DNA of 64,000 nt from Symbiodinium natans (lineage: Eukaryota > Sar > Dinophyceae > Suessiales > Symbiodiniaceae): NCBI GenBank assembly GCA_905221605.1, contig CAJNDS010000462.1, forward strand, positions 62,001 to 126,000, read 5' to 3'. The position numbers and the translations under genes were made by a program. Below are positions 33,000 to 41,384 of this stretch, in pieces. How positions within the stretch are numbered: the stretch's first letter is position 1; every line of letters starts with the position of its first letter. The notes under the pieces are model-generated. The model did no database searches, was not told the origin of the DNA, and saw nothing but the letters and a program-made list of their open reading frames with translations.

Positions 33000-33173
33000 T
33001 AACCCTAAACCCTAAACCCTAAACCCTAAACCCTAAACCCTAAACCCTAAACCCTAAACCCTAAACCCTAAACCCTAAACCCTAAACCCGAAACCCTAAA
33101 CCCTAAACCCTAAACTCTAAACCCTGAACCCTAAACCCTAAACCCTAAACCCTAAACCCTAAACCCTAAACCC
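33000..33173 (-). repeat. CCCTAAA array
   Basis: About 25 nearly perfect units; left border of the repeat-free block that carries the transposase gene. Confidence 0.95.
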
Positions 33174-33400
33174 TCCCTGCGGGTTCACTTCCAAGTGTGG
33201 TGCAAAGTGTCAGTTGTGTCGTTATTTACAGTGTATGTGTTTTTCGGCTTTGGAAGGAGAATCAGGTTTTGGGTGGCTTTTTGTTCATGTCATCATCTTG
33301 TGTGGTCAGGATAGAAATATTGGCATGACAGCGTGATAGGGCTGAAGTCTGTCTTGTCATGATGATGTAAGCATTGTAGCGGGACAGCGCTGAATCTGCC

Positions 33401-33979
33401 ATGTCGTCCCTGCGTTGGTTGGCTTTGCTGCTGAGCATTGTTCTCGTGCTTCAATGCATCGGCAGTCGCTTGCCTGCGGCTCTGCATCGTTTGGAGCGGT
33501 TCGCAGGCAACGACCTGCGGGCTCACTTTGACGTGCTCGTCTCCACGCCGTCTGTGTCCGTGAATGTGGCCCTTTTTGCTATGTTTTATGAGGATCGGTC
33601 TGGCGCGATACCATGGGTTTCTTTGGCCGAGTGCGCAGGAGCTCTTGCTTTTTGCTTGGTAACAGAGAGGAGTCGGATAGCACGCTCACCAGACGTACAA
33701 GACATGGCACGGCGGCATCAAATGTTGATCGAGCGACGTTTTGGTGTTTTGTCGACATGGCCTCCTTTACCACATGACCTGGCGAGTCATGTGCGTGCCT
33801 GGCAGACCCGAGCTCGCGGCTCAGTGCCGTCAGAGGATTGGGTCACATCTGGCGTGGATCCAGAAATGGCAGAGCAGACCACGGCTCCCGGCAATGTGAC
33901 GGACATCTTCGCAGAGGAGTTAGACTTCGACGCATTGGCCACGGACGTGGCAACTGGGCTGGACTTATGTTTTATGTAG
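33401..33979 (+). CDS. Hypothetical protein or exon with N-terminal hydrophobic segment
   Basis: 192 codons from ATG. Residues about 5-20 are hydrophobic (WLALLLSIVLVL) and could be a signal anchor; another hydrophobic stretch lies near residues 70-85. The remainder is mixed and ends acidic. Downstream reading frames (33980-34143 and 34156-34809) are also protein-like, so this may be exon 1 of a longer gene. Family not recognised. Confidence 0.4.
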   Translation: MSSLRWLALLLSIVLVLQCIGSRLPAALHRLERFAGNDLRAHFDVLVSTPSVSVNVALFAMFYEDRSGAIPWVSLAECAGALAFCLVTERSRIARSPDVQDMARRHQMLIERRFGVLSTWPPLPHDLASHVRAWQTRARGSVPSEDWVTSGVDPEMAEQTTAPGNVTDIFAEELDFDALATDVATGLDLCFM

Positions 33980-34086
33980 TTTGCATTTTCCCTATCCTGA
34001 AATTACGTCAAGAGTTTTCGCAAGACGCAAGAGACTGTGAGGAATACGAAGAGGAGTCACAGCAACTTGAAGCTTCAGAAGATGAG

Positions 34087-34143
34087 GTGGGCGTGGTGTG
34101 CCTGTTACTTGGTGTGCCCGTTGCTTCTTGTCATGGCTGCTAG
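34087..34143 (+). other. Candidate 57-nt intron
   Basis: GAG|GTGGGC...GCTAG|G. Removing it eliminates an in-frame stop and joins an acidic segment (EYEEESQQLEASEDE) to the ORF at 34156 in the same frame. Length is a multiple of three. Confidence 0.35.
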
Positions 34144-34155
34144 GCTCGTAGGCAC

Positions 34156-34809
34156 ATGAGAGACACACGGGCTGCGAGTGGAGCAACACCTACTGCAGCC
34201 GTGCAGGTTCTTAGCCAGTTTCAATGTAGCCGGAGCATCGTCTCCGTTTCAGGGGTCATGGAATGCAGCTCGCAGTCGTCCAGCCGGGCGGGCGTAAGCC
34301 TGTCACAGATGCTGCGTGCGATGCTGTGCGCTTTGTCACAGCAGCTGCCATCTGCGCGTGAGCAGGAACGGTTTTGTGAAGAAGTTGTGCCAGCTTTGCT
34401 GGAGGGCTTGTCTGACATACACGGAATGGTGACCTTGGATCGGCGCAGCATCATGCATGAGATTGACATGCTTGTCTCACTGGCATGGTCTTTGGAGGCA
34501 GCGGTCAAGGATACGTCCGGCAAGTCAGACATTCGCATTGTGGAGTCACATCTGCATGCGCGAGGAACATGCCAGGGCAGCTTGACCGGAAATTCCGAGG
34601 TGTACTTGATGGGGCCTGATCCTGCGCATGCTAGGGAGGCGAGAAACACCCTTCGCACATTGCGAGAGAAAGTGCAGGCATGGTCCAGCATAGTGACATG
34701 CACGACGCAACTCGAGGAGATGTGGTCTGACGTGCTTTGCTGCGCACGTGACATAGAGGTCGTCTTGGAGCATCGTGTGCAGTGCGTCCTGCTGGACGCA
34801 GACATGTAG
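34156..34809 (+). CDS. Hypothetical protein or exon, helical
   Basis: 217 codons from an in-frame ATG, with helical, Cys-containing sequence and no recognised domain (for example EEVVPALLEGLSDIHGM). The frame is open on the opposite strand as well (34221-34868), but this strand has the more natural composition and fits the direction of the transposase gene. Confidence 0.4.
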   Translation: MRDTRAASGATPTAAVQVLSQFQCSRSIVSVSGVMECSSQSSSRAGVSLSQMLRAMLCALSQQLPSAREQERFCEEVVPALLEGLSDIHGMVTLDRRSIMHEIDMLVSLAWSLEAAVKDTSGKSDIRIVESHLHARGTCQGSLTGNSEVYLMGPDPAHAREARNTLRTLREKVQAWSSIVTCTTQLEEMWSDVLCCARDIEVVLEHRVQCVLLDADM

Positions 34810-34893
34810 TCGACAGGGCAAGCTGTCTGGAAAAGGGTTTCATCTCCCGTAACCCCCGTAGCCGCCAAGAAGTTTCTTAACCAAGAACGACTG

Positions 34894-35880
34894 GGCAGGA
34901 CGCAGAAAAGGTGGACATGGAGGATGTCTGCAGCCCAATGCCGGCACAGGCGAGGGATGCAAGCTCGCTTCAGGAGTGTTTGGCTCAGGGGTAAGGGGAT
35001 TTTCGTTGGAGAGTCTTTAGCGACTGCGAACGTGCTCTAGCCACCCCCCTAGCCTAAACCCCTCCCGGGAAGAGCCCCCTCAGCAACAGGAAAGCAACGA
35101 CCTCTCCAAAACTCCTTGGCAGGAAGCAGAAAAGCTCGACATGGAGGATGTTTGCAGTCGAAGGCCGACAGAGGCGAGTTTAGGGTTCCTGCACTGTTGA
35201 CAGGGAGGGTTTGGGTTCAGGAGTGTTTGGCTGAAGGTTCAGGGTGTTGTTGTCTGAGTAGCTTTTTTTGGGCGACTGCGAACGTGCTCCAGCCTCAACC
35301 CCCCCCCCTTAAGAGCACCCTAAGCAACAACAAAGCAACGACCTTTCGAAGACGACTTGGCAGGAAGCAGAAAAGCTGGACATGGAAGATGTGTGCAGTG
35401 CAAGGGCGACAGAGGCGAGTTTGGGGTTCGTGCAGACAGGGAGGGTTTGGGTTCAGGAGTGTTTGGCTGAAGGTTCAGGGTGTTGTTGTCTGAGTAGCTT
35501 TTTTTGGGCGACTGCGAACGTGCTCCAGCCTCAACCCCCCCCCCTTAAGAGCACCCTAAGCAACAACAAAGCAACGACCTTTCGAAGACGACTTGGCAGG
35601 AAGCAGAAAAGCTGGACATGGAAGATGTGTGCAGTGCAAGGGCGACAGAGGCGAGTTTGGGGTTCGTGCAGACAGGGAGGGTTTGGGTTCAGGAGTGTTT
35701 GGCTGAGGAATGAGGGCATTATGGTTTGAGGGTTTTTGGGCGACTGGGAACGTGCTGTAGCCTAAACCCCCGCCTCCCGTTAAGAGCACCCTATACCCGA
35801 AGCAACAAGCAAGCAACGACCTGTCCAAAACGACTTGGCAGGAAGCAGCAAAGCTCGACATGGACGATGTCGGCAAGAAA
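34894..35880. repeat. Five tandem copies of a unit of about 240 bp
   Basis: GGCAGGAAGCAGAAAAGCT-like anchors at 34894, 35118, 35359, 35595 and 35837, spacing 224-242 bp. The third and fourth copies are nearly identical; outer copies have diverged. Each unit carries GCGAACGTGCTCCAGCCT followed by a C run and AAGCAACAACAAAGCAACGAC. The array lies directly upstream of the transposase gene. Confidence 0.9.
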
Positions 35881-36071
35881 GACGCGGCAAAGGCCAGGTC
35901 GAGCGCGGAGAAGTAGCTGTAAAGTAGGTGCGCGCAGTAGTGGCAGAGTGTGCGGTGCACGTTTGTTGCAGTGAAGGGTTCAGTTTAGTGCAAGAGCCCC
36001 AAGCCAAACTCCGCAAACGCCACCAGAACGATGTAGCCTTTGGGGTTCAGAGAAGCCGTGGTGTAGGAACC

Positions 36072-37500
36072 ATGCCGAAGCGGAAATGGCAAAGCCAAAC
36101 CTGCCAGTTCTGTCACTGCCCTGGGCATAACTTGCGAGGGTGCCCGAAACTTGCACAGAAAGTTTTCAAGGCAGTGCAGCGCAAGCACAGTGCCGACAAA
36201 GTGGCAGATGCCGTGAAGCAAGGAGCGAGTTCGTTTGCTGTGTGCGGCATCCAGGTGAGATACGGCTCGCGCAAAAGTGCAAAGAAAGCAGAACCGTCGT
36301 GTCAGGCAGGTCCACCGCGGGACTCGTGGCATTTCCAGTGCGAGAAAGAAAGAGAAGCGCAGAACTGGAAAGACTTGGAACGAGCAAAGACGGACAGAGA
36401 AGCGAAAGACGAAGAATGACAAGCTGGTTCAGGCGGCTTTGCAGTTTGATGCCATAGGAAAGGCTTGGTCAGAGCTGAAGCTGCACGGGTTCGTCAAAAG
36501 TGGCATGCGGGGTGGCATGGCGAGCTTCCCTTGTCCCAATTGCAACGACACGTGCGTGTGCAGTGTGGCCCTGAATTCCAGGCAGCGGAGAAGTACAGCA
36601 GAGAGACAGAAACACGTAGAATGGCTGCAGAAGAGTGGGAGGCAGATGAACACCATGTGGTTTCGCGGCACAAAGTGCGGCAATCCCATCTCCTGTATCC
36701 GCTTCACACACCTGCCACAAATGAAGTACGGCATGCCCCTTCCGCAGATAGTCGACTTCATCAAAGAGTTTACAGACCGACCAGTGCCGAATTTCCAGGA
36801 CATCTGCAAGCGCGTAGGTGTCAGCCGTTCCTCTTCGTCCAGGAGCCTCTTTCAGTTTCTCCTCCAGAAGGAGGCGTTTCTGGGATACCGGCTCATGCAG
36901 AAAGTCCGGCTCAGCGGCGTAGTAGAAGCAGATGGGACGGCCCTCAAGTTGTACAAACGACGGGGCCACAACAACTTCGTTGCCTTATGGGGGCTCGTCG
37001 AGCGGCCGCAGAACCAGCAGCCGCCGCGGATGGTCGTGTACATGATGCCTGTGAAGCAAGTGGCGCACAACGCTGTGTGCCCTGTAGAAAGCAGAGCTGA
37101 CGTCTTGTCCTGCAGAGGCTTAGAGCATCTCGTCAGCCAAGAGACCGACAGCGGCAAGGTCGCCAGCTTACTTGTGACGGACGGCGCCCAGCTGTATGAG
37201 CGGCTTGCCAAGGAGCATAGCCTCAAGCATCGGTACGTTGTCCACTCCAAGGGTCAGTTTGCCAAGAAGCAGCGCATCAGTGGCCGAGGCACGATCAATG
37301 TAAACACTGGTTTGATAGACCAGCGGTGGTCTGGCATCAAACAATACATCCCAAAGAGCTTGAACGGTAGCAGCAAGGAAGCCAAGACGCCTACTTTTTT
37401 GCCCGCGCCTGTGGGCGTACTTGTACAGTTGGTGGCTGAGAACACATTTCCCGAGCGCAAAGCGCCGCAGGGAACTGCTTGCTCAGGCCTTTCGGGATGA
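36072..37500 (+). CDS. ISXO2/IS1595-like (Merlin-type) transposase with N-terminal zinc knuckle
   Basis: A two-exon model. Exon 1 (36072-36254) starts at ATG and encodes a zinc knuckle, C-x2-C-x4-H-x4-C (CQFCHCPGHNLRGC). Exon 2 (36310-37500) holds CPNC-type cysteines and the ISXO2 core: VEADGT with Asp at 36931, VTDGAQ with Asp at 37180, and NTGLIDQRW with Asp at 37318 where related enzymes usually have Glu before the Trp. VVHSKGQF before the third site also fits the family. A 55-nt intron (36255-36309) would join the exons in frame; otherwise the ORFs overlap in different frames and the gene may be frameshifted. Predicted product about 457 residues; role would be DNA cut-and-paste. Confidence 0.6.
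36255..36309 (+). other. Candidate 55-nt intron in the transposase gene
   Basis: CAG|GTGAGA donor and GGCAG|G acceptor. It is phase 0, and its length changes frame from the zinc-knuckle ORF to the transposase ORF. An alternative is that the zinc-knuckle frame continues to its stop at 36419, which also reads as charged, natural-looking protein. Confidence 0.5.
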
Positions 37501-37804
37501 AGCCTGACGCAGCTGATGCTGACGAGATGTCCAGTCTACTGCGAGCAAAGGCATGGGGTGGAGCAAGAGCTCAGCATGGGGAACAAAAACACTGCACACG
37601 CACCTGCGTTTGATCCGTGCTGCTGAGTAGTGTCCCCCCCCCGACAAGGTTGGAGTAGAGGTTTTTTGAATGTCTCTCATGTCTGCCAGGCCGAAGAAGA
37701 CTTAGCACGAGATGACCTACACTTTCTCAGCCACGCGCTGCAGGCTTGCTTGCAGCCCTGTTGTCAGGTGACGTGTTATGGCATGATGTGAGTCATCCCT
37801 GACA

Positions 37805-38399
37805 GGAGACACCAAGCCAAGAGAACATTCTGGACAGCCCATGGACAAAGAAGTACAAGAGGTGGCACGTCGCACAGACCTCCGGAATCACGAAGCTTCA
37901 GAAGAAGGCTGCGTGGAATCCACATGTGCTCCTGAGTAGCGCAGCGAGTAGTAGCACAAGTGGTCCTAGCGTGCCATGCGAAGACCGCGTGGAAGACTCT
38001 GGTGAATGTGATGATTTCATCGAAGACTTCAGCCCCGAAGTTGAGGCAGACTCCTCAAACATGAATGAGATACCGCCAGAAGTAGAAGAGCAGCTACAGC
38101 AGGAGCGAGGTTTGATAAAGTATAGCGTGCCTGCTGTTGCAGATCGACAGCGGCGCTTCAAATGGGGCGGCTGTCCGCGCCACACAAAGTGGAGCCTTCA
38201 AGTCCATGTCGTGCGCTCCGGCCCCTCAAAGGGAGCCATATTGCTGCGATGCAGCGGCTTCTGGAAGCGGGGACGAGACCAGAAGCGGTTGTGCTTTTGG
38301 AACTGGCCCTTCCCCATGGGATTGTACAGCACCTTGCCAGCTAACATTAAGGAGCAGTACGAAGACCTGAACATGGCACTTGCACGCGGAGCCAGATGA
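37805..38399 (+). CDS. GRF-like zinc-finger exon of the transposon block
   Basis: Open from an acceptor-like CTGACAG|G near 37804 to TGA at 38399, with no ATG near its start, so it reads as a 3' exon. An acidic middle is followed by a pattern C-P-R-H, VRSGPSKG, LLRCS and CFWNW, which resembles the GRF zinc finger (nucleic-acid binding; C..C, GpnkGr, C, CxFFxW), with His for the second Cys. It could be the last exon of the transposase gene or a separate gene. Confidence 0.45.
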
Positions 38400-38479
38400 A
38401 AGAGAAGAATTGGGGCACCTATCCCCCCCCCCCCCCAAGCCCCACCCAGAAGACAAGCAAAAACCAGGAACAGGCTGTC

Positions 38480-38504
38480 ACGGAACGCGCCTAGCGCGTT
38501 CCGT
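38480..38504. repeat. Perfect 11-bp hairpin
   Basis: ACGGAACGCGC, loop CTA, GCGCGTTCCGT. It lies 80 bp after the stop of the GRF-like exon, near the right edge of the transposase block. It could be a transcript-end hairpin or a transposon-end feature; it lacks the CTRR end of Helitrons. Confidence 0.7.
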
Positions 38505-38679
38505 CATCAAGAGTAACATCCATAACATGTTGCTAAAAAGAAGGTGTACAGTCACTGCATCGAAAACACCTGCAAATAACAGCATTTAACAGCATTTCCG
38601 TTCGCGGCAGGTGACGTCCGGGCCTCAGTAACCACTTCCTAAACCCAAAACACACCCTTGCAACTGAACCCGCCTGCTA

Positions 38680-38718
38680 AACCCTGAACCCTAAACCCTA
38701 AACCCTAAACCCTAAACA
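38680..38718 (-). repeat. CCCTAAA array
   Basis: CCCTGAA then about four CCCTAAA units; right border of the transposase block and just upstream of the exon at 38740. Confidence 0.88.
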
Positions 38719-38739
38719 GCAGAACCTCGAAAACCTCAG

Positions 38740-38816
38740 CATCTCCCCGGCTTCTGGAAGCCAAGGTATGGCTGCGGATCTCTTCTTCTGGGAACATGCA
38801 GGCCATCAGGGACTTA
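38740..38816 (+). CDS. Candidate condensation-domain exon (SPRLLEAKVWLRISSSG)
   Basis: Acceptor ACCTCAG. Two ends are possible: AAG|GTATGG at 38765, or a later GA donor near 38816 that includes the quoted peptide. SPRLLEAKVWLRIS resembles the ..gPLlra.ll.l. strand found shortly before HHxxxDG in condensation domains. Confidence 0.45.
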
Positions 38817-38838
38817 GGATGAAGGAGTTAGATGCCTT

Positions 38839-38988
38839 GGGATGTTCCGGGTTTAGGGTTTAGGGTTTAGGGTTTAGGGTTTAGGGTTTAGGGTTTAGGG
38901 TTTCCCCCTTATACGAACAGCCTTACTAGGGATTATAGTAGCCCCTATTAGAACCTTTGAAGGACTGTTAGTATAAGCAAAACATCCC
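38839..38988. mobile_element. MITE-like element, family B copy 2, split by a telomere array
   Basis: Left end GGGATGTTCC and right end ...CAAAACATCCC match family B. The interior (CCCCCTTATACGAACAG...) resumes after an array of seven TTTAGGG units at 38849-38903, inserted 10 bp inside the element. Confidence 0.8.
38849..38903 (+). repeat. Seven TTTAGGG units inside a MITE
   Basis: GGG, then seven perfect TTTAGGG units, then TTT: 55 bp in all. The copy of the MITE at 31110 has no array at this point. Confidence 0.9.
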
Positions 38989-39061
38989 ACTAGATGCCAT
39001 GTATTCCCAAATTGCGGCCCTTGCGGCCTTGCTGGGGTCACTGTGGAAACATGATTCCCAA

Positions 39062-39165
39062 AGGGTTCAGGGTTTAGGGTTTAGGGTTTAGGGTTTAGGG
39101 TTTAGGGTTTAGGGTTTAGGGTTTAGGGTTCAGGGTTAGGGTTTAGGGTTTAGGGTTTAGGGTTT
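39062..39165 (+). repeat. TTTAGGG array
   Basis: About 14 units with one TTCAGGG/TTAGGG interruption. Confidence 0.93.
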
Positions 39166-39277
39166 ACTCCGGGCTTCAGCCCAAAAAATGTGGTCCTCAA
39201 TCCTAGCTCCGCAAGGACTCCCAGGGCGGAAGTGTCCATCCCAAAGATTGCCAGATGATGGAGCACCCATCCTCACC

Positions 39278-39425
39278 CTAAACTCTAAACCCTAAACCCT
39301 AAACCCTAAACCCTAAACCCTAAACCCTAAACCCTAAACCCTAAACCCTAAACCCTAAACCCTAAACCCTAAACCCTAAACCCTAAACCCTAAACCCTAA
39401 ACCCTAAACCCTAAACCCTAAACCC
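39278..39425 (-). repeat. CCCTAAA array
   Basis: About 20 nearly perfect units over 148 bp. No convincing exon follows it. Confidence 0.95.
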
Positions 39426-40930
39426 GCAGTGCAGGTGTGCTTGCAACACGCGTAGCTCAGTTGCATCGCGCTGCTTTCAGCTGCTCTGGGCCTCCCTCGA
39501 CCCTAAACCCACGAGCCACCTAATCACCTTAGCATACCTTAGCTGCGGACAAAGAAGGTGCAGCCGGTTACCATGGATGACCACTGAGAACCAGAGTGAT
39601 GCTCATTCCTTCATCCCCTACACACCCTGCGGGTATCGACTGAGGGTTCGAGGGTCCTTTTGGAGTTTAGGGTTTGGGCTTGGGGTTTGGCAGATCTGCC
39701 AGGCAGATCTGAATTGGCTAATGGCCAGTTTTATGACCCAACTTTGGGCCCCCTAAACATCAGGCTCCTCCCACAGGGGCCCACACAAGGGACCTTCATT
39801 GATTAGAACCACCCTTGCAAGCCCAAACCCTGGCAAAAGACTGCCAAATACTGACTTCAGGGGCTAGTGGCTGTGTTGAAGCATCCTTGGGCAAATGGAT
39901 GCCATTCTCTAGCTCAAGTACGGTCAGTGTTAGCATAACTGCGTGATGACGCGAAAGCCATCGGAAGCCCTTCTTCCCAAACGCCTTGTTGCTTAAGAAT
40001 ACCCTCCCTGAAGCTTGCAACTTGAATCTTAAACCCGTAACTCTGAAACCCAAATCCTCAGCGCCGAATCCTGAATCCTAAATCTTCAACCCCAAGCCCT
40101 GAGCACTTTTCCACGCCAGACCTGGTACCCCGAGCATGTTATGTTCGTTTTGTTGCTCATCTACAGCCCTGACAGGTATGTTTGACTCATGGAATACAAG
40201 AGGACCCCGAACCCGAAAGCCAGAGCCACAAAGGCCGGAGTCGGAAATGCACACCTTTGCGGCGAGCAGGCCTGGGTCAGTTGTTGAGAGTTGGGGTCTA
40301 CTTATCCATGTGTTGTTGAGGTTTCAGGACTTAGGGGTTGTTCTTTGCTGTTAGGTTGTAGGATTTTTCTGGGGCACCTTTGTGTTTGTTCGTTTTGGCC
40401 TGCCTCGCTTCTTGGGGCTTTGGGGTTGTAGGGTTTAGGGCAGGTTGAGGGTGCCTGTGGAGTAGATAGTCTCGGATATATAGGGCTTAGGAAACCCGAA
40501 GCCCGAAACCCAAAAGCGCCAGGGGCCTTAAACCTCCCATCCCAGATCCAGCACAGGAGTCCGCAACCTGGCGATCCAGTGCACAAAGCCAACTTCGCAC
40601 CTCCGGCAAAAAGTTAGAAAGCCTTAGGTGTCTTTGGTTCTTAGCAGGGAGGTTTGGGAAGTACTTGCTTCAAACAAGCCCTAAGCCCTAAACCTCCAAA
40701 CCTCTAGCTTCTGATGCCCTCGGGGTTCCGTGCCCTGTAGGTTGGGACCCCCTAGCCTTGCAGGCTCCCAAGAACTTGGGACCTGTTAAGGTTGTAACGG
40801 TCTGTAGGCCAGCCGTCGACACCCCGTTCTATGAGTAAGAGCGTAGAAGAAAGGGCCTGGATCCCACACCCTTAAGGAACCCAAGCCCTAGGGGTTTGGA
40901 GAATCGCCTTCCAACCCAGAGAACTTGGAG
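39426..40930. other. No gene recognised; probable intron
   Basis: Unique sequence with scattered TTTAGGG-like words. A possible donor CAG|GTATGT at about 40173 has no convincing exon in front of it. Confidence 0.35.
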
Positions 40931-41022
40931 GCTTTCTTGGACTGAGTTGGTGGTGCCCCAATCCTTTTCTACCGGTGAGGTGGCGTTTCTGTGCCTCCAC
41001 ACGGTCGCAGATGGCTATAGCG
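40931..41022 (+). CDS. Condensation-domain catalytic exon (LCLHTVADGYSG)
   Basis: Acceptor CTTGGAG|G, GC donor after AGCG; 1+90+1 nt. FLCLHTVADGYS is the HHxxxDG active-site segment of condensation domains with the first His replaced by Leu; the second His, usually taken as catalytic, is kept. With phase 1 it joins the exon at 55013, giving DGYSG then FSPFAADL, close to the family's spacing. This exon was found by motif, not by flanking arrays. Confidence 0.78.
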
Positions 41023-41175
41023 GCTCTGGTCTGCGCTGAGTAGCCTTACACCGTGAAGGGCGGTCAGAACCCTAAAATCATCGAACATCCTCACCCTGGA
41101 GCCCTAAGCCCACGATCCCGAAGCAGACCCACATCTCGGAAGCCTAAGCCCCTAAACCCTAAACCCTAAAAGTCT

Positions 41176-41321
41176 TGTATTTTATATCTGTGCATTCCCT
41201 CCACTTTTGCTTCCATGTATGTTGCACTTACTTGTGCCGCTCAAGCCCTCTGAGTAAAAAGGTTAGGCGCGCCCCTGCTCATGGCTTAACGGATAACAAC
41301 TGGTGGATTTCCCAAACTATA
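41176..41321 (+). repeat. 5' LTR (146 bp)
   Basis: Starts TGTATTTTATATCTG, ends CCCAAACTATA. Identical to 54705-54850 except ATGTAT versus ATGTGT. Very short for an LTR. It ends in TA rather than the usual CA. Confidence 0.92.
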
Positions 41322-41340
41322 GGTTATCAGCCGTAGGCTC
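41322..41340 (+). promoter_or_regulatory. Possible primer-binding site
   Basis: GGTTATCAGCC directly follows the LTR and is similar to the initiator-Met-tRNA complement TGGTATCAGAGC used by many copia elements, with an extra T. Weak match. Confidence 0.4.
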
Positions 41341-41384
41341 CCCGGAGCTTGCGGCACCACTGACCTGGAGTTTCGACTCAGTGC

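Larger units (their letters stand above)
33174..38660. mobile_element. 5.5 kb block with transposase-like genes, free of telomere repeats
   Basis: The longest telomere-repeat-free stretch outside the retrotransposon and the 58-63 kb insert. It holds several protein-like ORFs and an ISXO2-like transposase, and CCCTAAA arrays border it on both sides (33000-33173 and 38680-38718), as if it had inserted into one array. No terminal inverted repeats could be found by eye, so its exact ends are unknown. Confidence 0.5.

Noticed and set aside
34960-35720. Relic spliced-leader sequence (TTTGGCTCAGG near 34979 and similar)
   Set aside because: Only about ten bases resemble the dinoflagellate leader end; the CCGTAGCCAT part is absent and the word belongs to the 240-bp repeat.
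36429-37250. Minus-strand ORFs opposite the transposase
   Set aside because: Plus strand carries the ISXO2 motifs; the reverse frames are shadows.
38480-38530. Helitron 3' end
   Set aside because: The hairpin is present but no CTRR terminus or Rep/helicase gene was found.
33174-38660. Bacterial insertion sequence contamination
   Set aside because: The transposase resembles an IS family, but intron-like junctions, telomere arrays on both sides and eukaryotic finger domains argue for a native element.
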